Below are positions 27,301 to 33,890 of a DNA stretch of 64,000 nt, piece by piece. Numbering within the stretch: the first letter of the stretch is position 1; the number at the start of each line of letters is the position of its first letter. A model generated the notes under the pieces. That model had not been told where the DNA came from. It searched no databases and saw nothing but the letters and a program-made list of their open reading frames with translations. The position numbers and the translations under genes are program-made. The DNA comes from Doris montereyensis (Eukaryota; Mollusca; Gastropoda; Nudibranchia; Dorididae), in the NCBI GenBank assembly GCA_037039925.1, contig JAXRKP010000304.1:244501-308500 (forward strand), written 5' to 3'.

Positions 27301-29603
27301 TAGCTCTCTGAACCAAAATGCCCATTTTTGCCTCAATTTATGATACAAGTCAATTAATGGGGTTTGATAATATTATATATCAGAATTCCCATTTTGATAA
27401 TGAAGTAAAGAAATAATTGCATGTAGGCCGTAGTGAAATGGTATCGTATGGCACTTATCTAAAGTAGTTTCTTTGAATGTAGTACACTAGTGTCACTACC
27501 ATAATTCCTGACTAATCTAGGTGTAAAATCTCTGTCTACAGAAGCTGCTGCTCAAATTGACAGTGTTCACGAAGAGGGGCATTTGTCTAGGAAGCAGCTA
27601 TTCGATCCAGGAGAGAGGAAAGCAGGAAATAGGTATGACCAGATGGCTTGAAAGAAACTAAAGTCACTGTGTTAAAGTTTGCACTTAAAGTACATCATCT
27701 CTGCTGGCAAAAAAAAATATTTAGAAGATCTTGTCGAATTTGGGGGAAAATTTGTCTTGACCTCTCTTTTTTCGTTACATTGAATAAGTTTGGACAAGAT
27801 TTCTGTGGAAAATTTCTGGTTTAGAACCACCATCAAAAGCAACTTAAATTAAATTTTTTTTTAATTTACTTGTGACACATTCCTGACTTGTTCCTTATGC
27901 CCTTTTCTGTCTTTCTTTTTTGTGTCTAGGTCATGGGAAAAACTTTGTGGTGCTCCAAGGTTCCCAATTGTCATGTTACAAGGACCAAAAACATGCTAAG
28001 GTAAAACACTGCTTATTTTAGACATGAGATCTGGTTTTAAGTAACTACATTATACAATATCAATTTTATAAAAACCTGCTCTGTTAGCGTCTGTTTCATT
28101 TGAATTTTTGTAAATATCACATAGTATTTGTAAGTTTCTGATTGTTTTCCTTATAAAAGACCTCAAATTAGATGTAGCGAAATGGACAAAGGGTCGTGGA
28201 TATTCTGTATCCTCAATGTGAACATTGAGAGAGAGAATACATCTTCAAGTGAATGTGAACGTTGAGAGAGAGAATAATCTTCAAGTGATGTAAAAGGACT
28301 CGTTATGTCAATGCTTAAAGATGCATTAAATTTATACAAATATATATAAAAATTTGTAGGTATTTACTTGATACTGTGATGCTATACATTATTCTATGTT
28401 ATTATATTCACATCTTGCTGTGTAGTATTGGTAAGCAAGATCTCTTGATTTTTGATGTTGGTTATATATTTTATCAAATATTTTAAAGTTGAATTCTTTA
28501 TAGGAACTGAGGAAAGGGTCATCTTTCTATTTGTTTCCTTGGGTCTTCTGCCCTCTATTTGTCGCTTCCCCTATAATATCAATGCAATGATTTTCATATC
28601 GTCTTCAGGATCCAAAGAACCGCGTCCATCATGAACCAGCCATGGATGTTGCCAGTGCCTCCTGCCAAGTAGCATCTGATTACGTCAAACGCCCAAATGT
28701 CATGCGACTGAAATTAGTGAATGGTGCTGAATACTTGTTCCAAGCTAAGGATGAGGTTAGTCGTTTACTTAAGCCAATATCTCAATATCTCTGTACATAG
28801 AGAAGACAAGGAGAAGGGAATTTATGCTAAAGATTATTATCACTCATTTTCCTTGTTATCCTAGTGTGCAACAACAGTTGCTATTATTAACTTGCTCAAA
28901 TTGTTGCCTAGGTTATTTTCTGTACATCGTCCCATGAGCGGCAGGCGGGCAGGCACTGCTGGTATTAGTGGTAGGTCCTACTTCTTTCCCTTCACTGTTT
29001 TGTTTATTTTTCATCTTGCTGTTTCTTCTTAGTTCACCCTCAGATCATTGCATATGGTGGACGGATTAAATTTCAATCAATCAAATACATCGTCCCAACA
29101 CAACCTCCCCCTGAAAAAAAATTAGATTAAAGTAAATAAGGATTGAAGTCAATGTTTGAGGTGAATTTCTTTTACATTGTTTTCTTAGTTATCAATAAAT
29201 TCTTAACATTTTTGAAAATTAGTTTTCTCTCATACATAAAAACTTTTATTCTTAAATAAAGGATTTTTGAAAACCGTGTTTGTATTGACGAATGGGCGGG
29301 TGGTTGGCGGGATTGCTGGTAGGTCCTACTTCTTTCCTTTCCTTCTTTCCCTTATCTTTCGTCTTTCTTTTTCCTCTAATTTCACCCTGAGATCGCTGAA
29401 ATGGTGGACAGGGTCAGTTTCAATGAATTAATGCTTGGTTTTCCTTCCTCCAGTCTGAACGAGATATGTGGATAAGCCGCATCGTATCTGTGAGTGGCGT
29501 AGAGGGAGGAGCTTCCAGCATGCCAACGAGGTCACAGACCTTGCCAGCCCGCATTGAGAAAGAGGAACCGAAGAAGCGATTGTTCTTTCTGAAGAAAAAG
29601 TAG
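310..29603 (+). CDS. SPTB: Beta-spectrin gene, C-terminal two-thirds (31 exons, 5' end outside window)
   Basis: Beta-spectrin pairs with alpha-spectrin into tetramers that cross-link actin under the plasma membrane and, through ankyrin, anchor membrane proteins. The exons listed below join in phase to about 4.65 kb (about 1,550 residues). The actin-binding CH domains and first repeats of the roughly 2,300-residue family protein lie upstream. Seen in order: triple-helical repeats with conserved Trp ([25 protein letters not shown]), the ankyrin-binding stretch around [13 protein letters not shown], the alpha-pairing partial repeat ([21 protein letters not shown]), a low-complexity linker, a PH domain and the terminal [10 protein letters not shown]. 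Ten exon positions need a one- or two-base correction to stay in frame (noted per exon); all splice sites are intact. It is the single-copy invertebrate type, equally related to vertebrate SPTB and SPTBN1/2/4; the symbol is for the family. Confidence 0.95.
1122..1217 (+). CDS. SPTB: Beta-spectrin exon b2 (one-base deletion)
   Basis: Acceptor TTTTTTCAG, donor GTAAGT. It opens as [10 protein letters not shown]. From about 1151-1154 the spectrin reading continues only one frame over ([20 protein letters not shown]), so one base is missing near the AAA at 1151-1153. Adding one base makes the exon end in phase 0 (ACC-ATT), which matches the next exon. Confidence 0.85.
1409..1537 (+). CDS. SPTB: Beta-spectrin exon b3
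   Basis: Acceptor TTTCCAG; donor GTTTGG. The 129-nt, phase 0-0 exon reads [20 protein letters not shown] and then [20 protein letters not shown]. This is the A-helix Trp and B-helix of a spectrin repeat, strongly conserved in beta-spectrins. Confidence 0.95.
2040..2160 (+). mobile_element. SINE-A copy
   Basis: CTTTCATCTTATTGTTTCCT, GAGATCACCACATAAGGTGG and GGGATAAAATTCAATGAAAT match the SINE-A consensus body and tail seen about 16 times in this window. Confidence 0.75.
2194..2309 (+). CDS. SPTB: Beta-spectrin exon b4 (one-base deletion)
   Basis: Acceptor TTTTACAG, donor GTAAGT. It begins [16 protein letters not shown] and then, one frame over, [20 protein letters not shown] before KEM. One base is missing at about 2239-2241 (GCC|GAA). 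With that base the length becomes 117 nt, phase 0-0. Confidence 0.85.
2623..2897 (+). CDS. SPTB: Beta-spectrin exon b5 (one-base deletion)
   Basis: Acceptor ATGTACAG, donor GTATTT. It opens LKERDESL. From 2647 the true frame is [20 protein letters not shown], so one G appears lost from the GG at 2646-2647. It then reads [20 protein letters not shown] and ends DPQYMFLRQ. It encodes most of one repeat, including its invariant Trp. Confidence 0.9.
3523..3612 (+). CDS. SPTB: Beta-spectrin exon b6
   Basis: Acceptor TTTTTGCAG, donor GTAAGT; 90 nt, phase 0-0. It reads [20 protein letters not shown] followed by [10 protein letters not shown], the C-helix of one repeat running into the A-helix of the next. 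No frame break. Confidence 0.94.
3934..4011 (+). CDS. SPTB: Beta-spectrin exon b7
   Basis: Acceptor is the A-rich AAAATAG; donor is GTGAGT. 78 nt, phase 0-0, reading [20 protein letters not shown] then SKEEVP. A 4.3-kb intron follows, the longest in the spectrin gene here; it may contain the microexon at 5432-5452. Confidence 0.92.
5432..5452 (+). CDS. SPTB: Candidate 21-nt in-phase microexon of beta-spectrin
   Basis: Inside the 4.3-kb intron, a strong pyrimidine tract and CAG acceptor (5411-5431) are followed by exactly seven codons (IAPLDKQ) and the good donor CAG|GTAACG. Both flanking exons meet in phase 0, so inclusion would add seven residues between SKEEVP and TSVQAAENL in the A-B region of a repeat. 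The constitutive protein is complete without it. This is inferred from splice signals only. Confidence 0.35.
5817..6180. mobile_element. MITE-2 copy 1 with terminal inverted repeats
   Basis: TAGCTGCCAACC at 5817-5828 is the exact inverse of GGTTGGCAGCTA at 6169-6180 (364 bp). Interior motifs GAGTCCGTAAGTCTGTGTTT and TTTTCTGGAATATTA recur in the copy at 52588-52876. It is non-coding. Confidence 0.82.
8289..8461 (+). CDS. SPTB: Beta-spectrin exon b8
   Basis: Acceptor TCCTCACAG, donor GTATAC, phase 0 to 2. It reads [20 protein letters not shown] then [20 protein letters not shown]. The [19 protein letters not shown] motif is a strong beta-spectrin signature. No frame break. Confidence 0.95.
8526..8646 (+). 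mobile_element. SINE-B head fragment with (CA)n
   Basis: The motif GTCCAGAGGCAAGGT and then GTGGGTTCATGCCC matches the tRNA-like head of SINE-B. It is truncated into a (CA)n tract at about 8623-8645. Confidence 0.7.
8834..9094 (+). repeat. Three-copy tandem repeat, about 88 bp
   Basis: AGGTGCAGTGAAGGAAA begins units at 8834, 8924 and 9010. Each unit ends in ...CAATCATTACTT..GGGGATC. It lies in the intron between exons b8 and b9, 215 bp upstream of b9. Confidence 0.9.
9309..9399 (+). CDS. SPTB: Beta-spectrin exon b9
   Basis: Acceptor TTTAACAG, donor GTTTGT. It completes the split Arg codon and reads [20 protein letters not shown] followed by [10 protein letters not shown]; phase 2 to 0. It is the C-to-A helix linker between two repeats. 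Confidence 0.93.
9768..9914 (+). CDS. SPTB: Beta-spectrin exon b10
   Basis: Acceptor TTTTATAG, donor GTGAGT; 147 nt, phase 0-0. It reads [20 protein letters not shown] then [20 protein letters not shown]. The RDWL Trp and [14 protein letters not shown] are typical of the repeat. No frame break. Confidence 0.95.
10329..10594 (+). CDS. SPTB: Beta-spectrin exon b11 (one-base deletion)
   Basis: Acceptor ATTTATAG, donor GTGAGT. First part: [20 protein letters not shown] up to [10 protein letters not shown]. The continuation [20 protein letters not shown] and [20 protein letters not shown] lies one frame over, so one base is missing near 10439-10443 (AAGG|AGAG). Corrected length is 267 nt, phase 0-0. 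Confidence 0.9.
11109..11239 (+). CDS. SPTB: Beta-spectrin exon b12
   Basis: Acceptor TGCCCACAG, donor GTATCT, phase 0 to 2. It reads [20 protein letters not shown] then [20 protein letters not shown], the B and C helices of a repeat. No frame break. Confidence 0.93.
11300..11572 (+). mobile_element. Two SINE-A copies in tandem
   Basis: Both carry the pyrimidine-rich body (TACTTCTTTCCTTTCAC or similar, CTTATCTTTCATCTTGC). The first has the tail CACCCTGAGCTCACCG...GGTGGAC; the second has a degraded tail. They lie in the intron between exons b12 and b13. Confidence 0.75.
11736..11922 (+). CDS. SPTB: Beta-spectrin exon b13
   Basis: Acceptor GATTTTCAG, donor GTATGT, phase 2 to 0. It reads [20 protein letters not shown] then [20 protein letters not shown]. 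The [13 protein letters not shown] motif is a clear beta-spectrin repeat signature. No frame break. Confidence 0.95.
12319..12519 (+). CDS. SPTB: Beta-spectrin exon b14
   Basis: Acceptor TTTTCTTAG, donor GTGAGT; 201 nt, phase 0-0. It reads [20 protein letters not shown] then [20 protein letters not shown] and ends LKLSEIAQQ. The HEPRI motif is the B-helix of the repeat. No frame break. Confidence 0.95.
12918..13023 (+). mobile_element. SINE-B head fragment ending in poly(C)
   Basis: AGTGGTAATCCAGAGGCAGG and AGGTTCAAGCCCCGGC match the A/B-box head of SINE-B. The copy stops at a run of about 13 C (13011-13023), just upstream of exon b15. Confidence 0.7.
13121..13329 (+). CDS. SPTB: Beta-spectrin exon b15
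   Basis: Acceptor CTTATTTCAG, donor GTTTCT, phase 0 to 2. It reads [20 protein letters not shown] then [20 protein letters not shown], nearly identical in pattern to vertebrate beta-spectrins. It begins the repeats that lead into the ankyrin-binding region. No frame break. Confidence 0.96.
13955..14158 (+). CDS. SPTB: Beta-spectrin exon b16 (one-base deletion)
   Basis: Acceptor TCTTTCAG, donor GTAAGT. It reads [27 protein letters not shown]. One frame over from about 14031 it continues [20 protein letters not shown] and [20 protein letters not shown]. One base is missing near 14030-14033 (AGAGG|AAG). From family knowledge, the [12 protein letters not shown] segment belongs to the ankyrin-binding repeats 14-15. 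Confidence 0.9.
14285..14556 (+). mobile_element. SINE-B, near full length
   Basis: It has the tRNA-like head (GGGCAAGGTGTCAGCCTCTC) and the central CGTTAAAGATCCCTTGGCTG. The tail is CCCCGAGATCACTTTAGTTG followed by AATCAAATGAAATC. It lies in the b16-b17 intron in the gene's orientation. Confidence 0.85.
14625..14835 (+). mobile_element. SINE-A, one full and one partial copy
   Basis: The first copy runs from GGCAGGCGCAGCTGATAGG through CACCCTGAGATCACCACATA to the GGTGGATGGGGTAGATTTCA tail. A second, partial copy follows at 14760-14835. It sits directly downstream of the SINE-B copy. Confidence 0.8.
15324..15587 (+). CDS. SPTB: Beta-spectrin exon b17
   Basis: Acceptor TATTCTGCAG, donor GTAAGT; 264 nt, phase 0-0. 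It reads [20 protein letters not shown] then [20 protein letters not shown] and includes [18 protein letters not shown]. This is the repeat 14/15 ankyrin-binding core by family knowledge. It is the longest uninterrupted spectrin exon here. Confidence 0.96.
16236..16346 (+). CDS. SPTB: Beta-spectrin exon b18
   Basis: Acceptor GAATTTCAG, donor GTTTGT; 111 nt, phase 0-0. It reads [20 protein letters not shown] then [17 protein letters not shown], the B-helix of the repeat following the ankyrin-binding core. No frame break. Confidence 0.94.
16845..16950 (+). mobile_element. SINE-A copy, 3' truncated
   Basis: GGTGGTTGGTGGGTGCTACT is followed by a pyrimidine-rich body and CCCTGAGATCAGTAGATTCC. The GTGGACGGGGTAAA tail is missing. 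Confidence 0.7.
16998..17242 (+). CDS. SPTB: Beta-spectrin exon b19
   Basis: Acceptor TGACACAG, donor GTTTGT, phase 0 to 2. It reads [20 protein letters not shown] then [20 protein letters not shown] and ends [20 protein letters not shown]. The QEKP|RDVS junction with the next exon is a family hallmark. No frame break. Confidence 0.96.
17649..17787 (+). CDS. SPTB: Beta-spectrin exon b20
   Basis: Acceptor ACCCATCAG, donor GTGAGT, phase 2 to 0. It reads [20 protein letters not shown] then [37 protein letters not shown] is essentially invariant in beta-spectrins. No frame break. Confidence 0.96.
17949..18033 (+). CDS. SPTB: Beta-spectrin exon b21
   Basis: Acceptor TTCCTCAG, donor GTATGT, phase 0 to 1. 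It reads [28 protein letters not shown], the C-helix with the DRWE.L motif. The intron before it is only 161 bp. No frame break. Confidence 0.93.
18535..18626 (+). CDS. SPTB: Beta-spectrin exon b22 (partial repeat, alpha-pairing)
   Basis: Acceptor TCTATTTCAG, donor GTAAGT, phase 1 to 0. It reads [20 protein letters not shown] then [11 protein letters not shown]. In the family this is the start of the final partial repeat, whose two helices combine with one helix of alpha-spectrin to make the tetramer junction. No frame break. Confidence 0.95.
18780..18960 (+). mobile_element. LINE reverse-transcriptase fragment in spectrin intron
   Basis: One frame from about 18813 reads [29 protein letters not shown]. 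This resembles the segment downstream of the catalytic YxDD motif in non-LTR retrotransposon reverse transcriptases (LGS.IS..G..KPE...RI). It is only about 30 codons long, with no intact protein around it: an old, broken insertion. Confidence 0.5.
19238..19342 (+). CDS. SPTB: Beta-spectrin exon b23 (partial repeat, second helix)
   Basis: Acceptor TTCCCCCAG, donor GTACGT; 105 nt, phase 0-0. It reads [20 protein letters not shown] then [15 protein letters not shown], the B-helix of the alpha-pairing partial repeat. No frame break. Confidence 0.95.
19343..20653 (+). other. Introns b23-b25
   Basis: T-rich intron DNA with no recognised repeat or gene apart from exon b24. Confidence 0.7.
20005..20134 (+). 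CDS. SPTB: Beta-spectrin exon b24 (one-base deletion)
   Basis: Acceptor TTTCTAG, donor GTAAGT. It reads [20 protein letters not shown] then [16 protein letters not shown], the charged end of the repeat region. After about 20113 the PSPEPPK reading needs one missing base (GAATT|CC). This gives a phase-2 end (CCC-AA|G) that matches the next exon. Confidence 0.85.
20654..20776 (+). CDS. SPTB: Beta-spectrin exon b25, Pro/Ala-rich linker (frame break)
   Basis: Acceptor TGTCTCTAG, donor GTAACG. It reads [31 protein letters not shown], then meets TGA at 20751 unless the frame moves to AEKPAETEQ. Two missing bases or one extra base near 20746-20752 would do this, and the exon would then end in phase 1 as the next exon requires. 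The linker before the PH domain is poorly conserved, so this part rests on composition and phase. Confidence 0.72.
21096..21345 (+). repeat. (ATT)n / (TTA)n microsatellite, two blocks
   Basis: There are long ATT/TTA trinucleotide runs at about 21104-21200 and 21269-21325, separated by imperfect copies with a TAATCAC motif. They lie in the b25-b26 intron. Confidence 0.95.
22246..22379 (+). CDS. SPTB: Beta-spectrin exon b26, Arg/Ser-rich linker (probable deletion)
   Basis: Acceptor TGATACAG, donor GTAGGT. It reads [20 protein letters not shown] then [18 protein letters not shown]. One C missing from CCCC at 22356-22359 would change the end from KSLAEE to KVSRGG and give the phase-1 end needed to join the ATGAGGGTG exon. 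The region is hydrophilic and likely disordered, with many potential Ser/Thr phosphorylation sites (RTES, RRTDD). Confidence 0.72.
22380..25621 (+). other. Intron b26-b27 (3.2 kb)
   Basis: It holds one inverted-repeat MITE (24400-24677) and an (ACCT)n run at about 25558-25584, just before exon b27. Otherwise it is AT-rich DNA with no coding signal I can support. Confidence 0.75.
24400..24677. mobile_element. MITE-1 with 13-bp perfect terminal inverted repeats
   Basis: TCGGTGAAACTGT at 24400-24412 is the exact inverse of ACAGTTTCACCGA at 24665-24677, enclosing 278 bp. The internal TTCAAGGCCTCCAATATT is found inverted at about 58265-58285, in a second, degraded copy. No coding capacity. No clear target-site duplication, so the superfamily is unknown. 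Confidence 0.8.
25622..25785 (+). CDS. SPTB: Beta-spectrin exon b27, basic linker (one-base deletion)
   Basis: Acceptor GTCCAAGCAG, donor GTTGGT (weak). It reads [20 protein letters not shown] then [20 protein letters not shown]. After about 25746 a one-base deletion (TGCC|TCT) moves it to [12 protein letters not shown], ending in phase 1 so that G|AA gives the Glu opening the next exon. The internal ATG could instead be an alternative first exon. The phase match on both sides favours an internal exon. Confidence 0.68.
25786..27541 (+). other. Intron b27-b28, including a near-tandem duplication
   Basis: About 130 bp is duplicated head to tail at 26681-26807 and 26811-26942 (shared GAGATGGAAATCT and TTTTAAGCTTTGCCCCCA). 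An open frame continues past the b27 donor to about 26006; see findings. I see no other feature. Confidence 0.75.
26681..26942 (+). repeat. Two-copy tandem duplication, about 130 bp
   Basis: Copy 1 starts ATAGAGACTGCCATTGGTGA and copy 2 starts ATAGAGAGATTGCCATTGCA. Both end ATTTTAAGCTTTGCCCCCA. Divergence is modest, so the duplication is not very recent. Confidence 0.88.
27542..27632 (+). CDS. SPTB: Beta-spectrin exon b28, start of PH domain
   Basis: Acceptor TCTGTCTACAG, donor GTATGA, phase 1 to 2. It reads [20 protein letters not shown] then [18 protein letters not shown] is the first beta strand of the PH domain, in place of the vertebrate EGFL.RKHE. No frame break. Confidence 0.88.
27930..28000 (+). 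CDS. SPTB: Beta-spectrin exon b29, PH domain (frame break)
   Basis: Acceptor TGTGTCTAG, donor GTAAAA. It opens SWEK. The reading [19 protein letters not shown] resumes two bases off frame at 27944-27946, best explained by two T lost from a T run (TTT seen). In the raw frame it ends at TAA 27997-27999. SW.K.FVVL and CYKDQKHAK are beta strands 2-3 of a PH domain that binds phosphoinositides. Confidence 0.85.
28215..28287 (+). repeat. Two-copy 37-bp direct repeat
   Basis: AATGTGAACATTGAGAGAGA and AATGTGAACGTTGAGAGAGA begin adjacent copies that both end ATCTTCAAGTG. They lie in the intron before exon b30. Confidence 0.85.
28609..28755 (+). CDS. SPTB: Beta-spectrin exon b30, PH domain
   Basis: Acceptor TCGTCTTCAG, donor GTTAGT; 147 nt, phase 0-0. 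It reads [20 protein letters not shown] then [20 protein letters not shown] and EYLFQAKDE. This is the [12 protein letters not shown]...EYLFQA.DE half of the beta-spectrin PH domain. No frame break. Confidence 0.96.
28935..29090 (+). mobile_element. SINE-A copy, full length
   Basis: It starts near GGCGGGCAGGCACTGCTGG, has the body CTACTTCTTTCCCTTCAC and the tail CACCCTCAGATCATTGCATA then GGTGGACGGATTAAATTTCA. It lies in the last spectrin intron. Confidence 0.82.
29290..29430 (+). mobile_element. SINE-A copy adjoining the last spectrin exon
   Basis: GGGCGGGTGGTTGGCGGGAT, GGTAGGTCCTACTTCTTTCC and CACCCTGAGATCGCTGAAAT then GGTGGACAGGGTCAGTTTCA. The element ends only about 24 bp before exon b31, beside its acceptor tract. 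Confidence 0.82.
29454..29603 (+). CDS. SPTB: Beta-spectrin last coding exon b31
   Basis: Acceptor CTTCCTCCAG. It reads [20 protein letters not shown], the last PH helix with its invariant Trp, then [20 protein letters not shown] and RLFFLKKK before TAG at 29601-29603. The TRSQTLP and lysine-rich end match the C-termini of conventional beta-spectrins. No frame break. Confidence 0.97.
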   Translation, partial: SERDMWISRIVSVSGVEGGASSMPTRSQTLPARIEKEEPKKRLFFLKKK

Positions 29604-29780
29604 TCCGCTGGCGCATTATAGGAATATATTGTAAACTATTGGAAATATTATGTTAGAATATTCATACGTCATATTTTTAAACAGCACATCTTTTTACATT
29701 TACTTTAGACCCGTCAAGCAATGAAACTTGTTAGCAGCTGTGTTTTAGTATATCTTAAATAAAGGCATATTATTATTATT
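29604..29780 (+). terminator. Beta-spectrin 3' UTR with poly(A) signal
   Basis: The first canonical AATAAA after the stop is at 29758-29763, about 155 bp downstream. A longer 3' UTR using later AATAAA sites cannot be excluded. Confidence 0.6.
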
Positions 29781-32700
29781 TTTGCAAGCTTCATTTGAAT
29801 CTCAGAGGGCTTCGACCTTCTAACATTTGCATAAGGTGTTAAAATTCAAGTTGATTTTCATTCATTCCCGTGTTTTCAGGGCAATGAGGATATAGACCTT
29901 GTTTTGCATTTCATTAGCTTGAATGAGAGTTTCACTTATTTCACATTGCTTTTTATCCAGTCTTGTTATCACCTACGCCAGCAGGATAAAAAAAAATTAA
30001 TATCATATTGAACTATACCGCGAGATCACCAAATTTGGTCCGACTGTCTCAGTCATTGAGAAAAGGATTTGAGGATTCATTCAACTAAACCATTACCATT
30101 CAGCTCACCTGTGATTGAAATTAACAACAGATTGCATTCTGTATGGACATTCGGTATGTCTCCTTTATCCCCCCCCCCCCCCCCCCCCCCCATTGGTATG
30201 CCTTCTATTACTGTCTACCTTCATTTTCATCTTTGCTTATCAGGTGGTGAAAGCTGATGAGGTGTGTTATGCTAAAGCATTTTGTAGTTGTTATTGTTGA
30301 GGAAGTCGACACCATTACATTTTTTCTCTTCCTTATGGTTTTCCACAAAGTATTGTGTGTAATCATTTTGAATGCCTGCGTGAGGCTCCATCTGAATGAT
30401 TTTGTCTAAGAGGCTTCATCGGACGTGTAAGTTAACATAATTGATATGTTCCATTTTACTGGTATTGGAAGCATCTGAAGACCATTCAGCAACCATATTG
30501 AATGTTATCCTTGGCATCCAAAATTCACCTTGTCTCCCACGATAAGGTGAATGCGAGGAGAAAAGAAAAAGGGAAAGAAACATCTTTCTGATAAAGGTGT
30601 AACCATAAGGTGTCCTTCTGTACTTCATATTTCGCTGCTTTCGTTTTGAGTAACACACCAGTTGAAGGAACCAATCGCACGATCTTCGATAGAGAGCCAA
30701 AGCATATGAATGCACTCCTTGTCAAGTCAAGAGTATGAGAGATATATATAATATAAGTTTCACATCGCATTGGGCCAATCTTTGTTCCCATACCTTTTAG
30801 TCTCTTCTTTAGCACTGAAGAAGATTGAACCCGTTTCACTGTCATTATACAGCTGTTAGTACTCCTCTTGTTATTTTGTTTCCGCTGAAGAAGAAATTAA
30901 CACTTCATGCAATTCACGAGAAAGTGTCACAAGTCACTGGTGTTGACAGTTTGAAAGATCTGTCGGTGTAAATACATTTAATAGCATAGCAGTAGTGCGA
31001 TTCATTTACCCTCAACCTACATTGTTTGCTAACAGTTCTTCCATGCTGTCAGCAGCCAAGGCTCTCACTGCCCTTGAAAGTACTCAAGTGTATACTGTCA
31101 TGAAATTTTGAATATATTTATATATATTGTATACAATACCTGAAGATGTTATCTCAGTGAAAACTATTCTTTCTCATCTTTCATTTCCTCTCCTGCTCAT
31201 ATTTACTTGTAAGGGCAAGGTTATCTTTATCTTGTCAAGAGATTGTTTCCTGCTTAGAATGACAATTTGGCTCTTTAGCTGGTGATAAGCGCAGACAAAT
31301 GAAGAAAAAGAAAAGAACTTGTTTTTCAATGTGAAATAAGTATTTCCTTTATACATGTCTATACTCGGTGTATTTTGGTATATAAATGTTAATGTTTAAC
31401 TAAATAAAATTTAGAATTTTTTTACTATTAAATGTGCTTTTTCTATGCTTGCTTAAAGAATAAAATTTGGCCTTGTTCCAATGCAATTTCATTCTTGATT
31501 TTTTCTTCCTTTTTCCTACCTCCTGCTTTCATGAATACAAGCTTTATCCCCAACTAAAACAGTCCTTTCCCATTAAAAGCAACCCTAAAGTAGTCTTTTA
31601 TTTTTTCCTTGTTTTACAAAAATGTTCATATAATATTTTTTTAATCACTGGCCCCTACTAAACTTTCCTTTTTCTGGATGGTTAGAGAGTGGTCATTAAT
31701 TACAAAAGAGAATTGACACATAAAGTGTTATCTAAAGAGGACCAGTTTGTATACCTCTGGCTATATAAATCACCAACATGACATTCTCTGTCTTGCCTTT
31801 TCATCCTTGTATTTGTAGGCCTTTCATATTTTGTCTTTGGTGTAGCCAAATGTTTGTTTGGAGAAGGATATTTGGTCAACCAATTCCCTCCTGCCATGCA
31901 AAACATTTTATTTGAAAATATACACACATGTACATAGTTCACTGTCATTGAATGTCCTTTGTGACCCGTTACTTGCATCTGAAATACAATTATTACATAT
32001 AGCAAACATAAGCCTGACTCTGTCCCCCACAGTTAGTTGAAGTCACAGAGTATGTATACCATACATTATGATACAAACAGATAAGTACATGATTTACTTT
32101 TTGCTTTGTCTCATTGACAAAAACTTTTGTTTGATTGCTTGGGGTTGTTTTGGATTTTCTTTTGTCTATAATAATGAGAATAAATAGAAACATTGATGAA
32201 GAAGGGTATATTTTGTTTTGTTGAAAATTGAAATGTGTTACCTTGCACTAGTTGCAGTGTGAAATTTTTATAATTAATTATTAAATTAATATTATCCAAA
32301 AATAACTATTTAATACATTTTTCTTACTTGTGTTAACAAGAAGGTAATTTGGTTGTGCTCTGTAACTTATTTTTTTTAGTGATTTGTATGTTGCTTTTTT
32401 ACTTGACGCTAATAATTTTATTCTCTTTTTTTTCCATCTTGTATATTATTGACGTACTTCAATTCTGTTTGTGAAAACACACAAATAACATTTATTTAAA
32501 AATTTGAAGGCTTCAGGCATAAATACGTTTTAACATTGATAGATAAAACATTCCAAATTCTAACTTCTTATCTACTTTTTTTTTTACTTAGATATATGGC
32601 AATATAAATTGGAAAGAAAGAAGATGAGCTTAAATGATTTTCATCCTCCTTGAAGGGGAATAAAAATTTCAGTATCTAAAGCAGTCCAAGTAGTTTGAGA

Positions 32701-33890
32701 ATATGTAATGAATGAAAGAAATGAGAGTCAGTAAAGGATAGTGTATCTTAACTGATTTTTAAAAAATCTATGCTTACGTTTCATTTAATGATGTTCACAA
32801 ATTTTCATAAAAGGCCTTTTCCCACTTTTGCATTTCCCCCCCCCTTAAATTTATTTATCGTTTGGCTGGTTATTTTATTCTTGTATATTAATAAAAAGCA
32901 TCAAATTTGTAATCAGAATTTTCCATCTTACTCTTGATGAAGGAGATTAGTTTAAAGCTATTGAAGATAATTGTCAACATATAATATTGTTGTGAGGAAT
33001 TTCTTTCACATGATTTTCCTTCAATGTCAGTAGTCAAGCTACAAAAGTAAACTGCATTTGCTGCATAAAGTCCATATTTTATACATGATAAGCTACACAC
33101 TGCACAATCTATGCTATAAGTGTAAGTAAGCCTACTACTACTACATATTATTACTACCTGTCTTGTGTAGACTTTTAATGTTGCACTTTTCATGACCTCT
33201 GTATGCCAATGTTCCCATCTTTGTTTTTTGTTTATTTCTTCTTTTTTTTCTTCTTTTTCTTTTTTTAACATCATCTTTGTGGCTGTTCATCTCTCCTTTT
33301 CTTTTCTTATTTTTAAGCTTCATGTAGTAATGAGTTAATTGATTTAACACTGCAGACTTCTCTCTCTCCTCTCTTGCGTCTCCCAGTGTATTTTATGGGT
33401 GCTTCACACTGGTTTTGTATTTGCTTAAATAAAGCGATTTAAGTAATGAGTCCTGTACTCTGGGGTTGCAAATGTTACATTTATAACATATATATATTAT
33501 ATATATTGTATCTGTGCAGTTGATGTTATTGTTGACTTTTTGTTATGTTTTTTCATGGCTCATTTTGTTTCATCTTCTTAATTTTGGATCACTTTTTTTT
33601 TTTTTTGAATAAATTTATCCTTTCTTTTTAACTTCCGATCTTCCAGGACATCTGATTGAATATTTTTGGCTTGATGAATCAAAAGTCTGTTTGCAAAAAG
33701 CCACTTTGTCTTCATCTTTAATTACGATGAAAAGCGGGACTTGTTAATGTAACACTAGTACTAGCACTGCAATTTTGTATAACCTCACTGGAACATTTAC
33801 ACCTCATCAAGAAAGTTCATGGTGAATGAAAAGGTTTATTTTATCCTGATGTGACTATGACTACTATGACTAGTATGAGGTCATTTTATC
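29781..33890. other. Intergenic DNA after spectrin
   Basis: No gene supported. It has a run of 23 C at 30169-30191 and several scattered AATAAA. The open frames here lack homology or codon structure I can recognise. Confidence 0.65.
30169..30191 (+). repeat. Poly(C) tract, 23 bases
   Basis: An uninterrupted C run. Its length is uncertain in an assembly that shows homopolymer errors elsewhere. Confidence 0.95.

Noticed and set aside
310..29603. Beta-spectrin pseudogene
   Set aside because: All splice sites, intron phases and domain residues are kept, and the neighbour RCOR has the same small indels; sequence error is the simpler explanation, though not proven.
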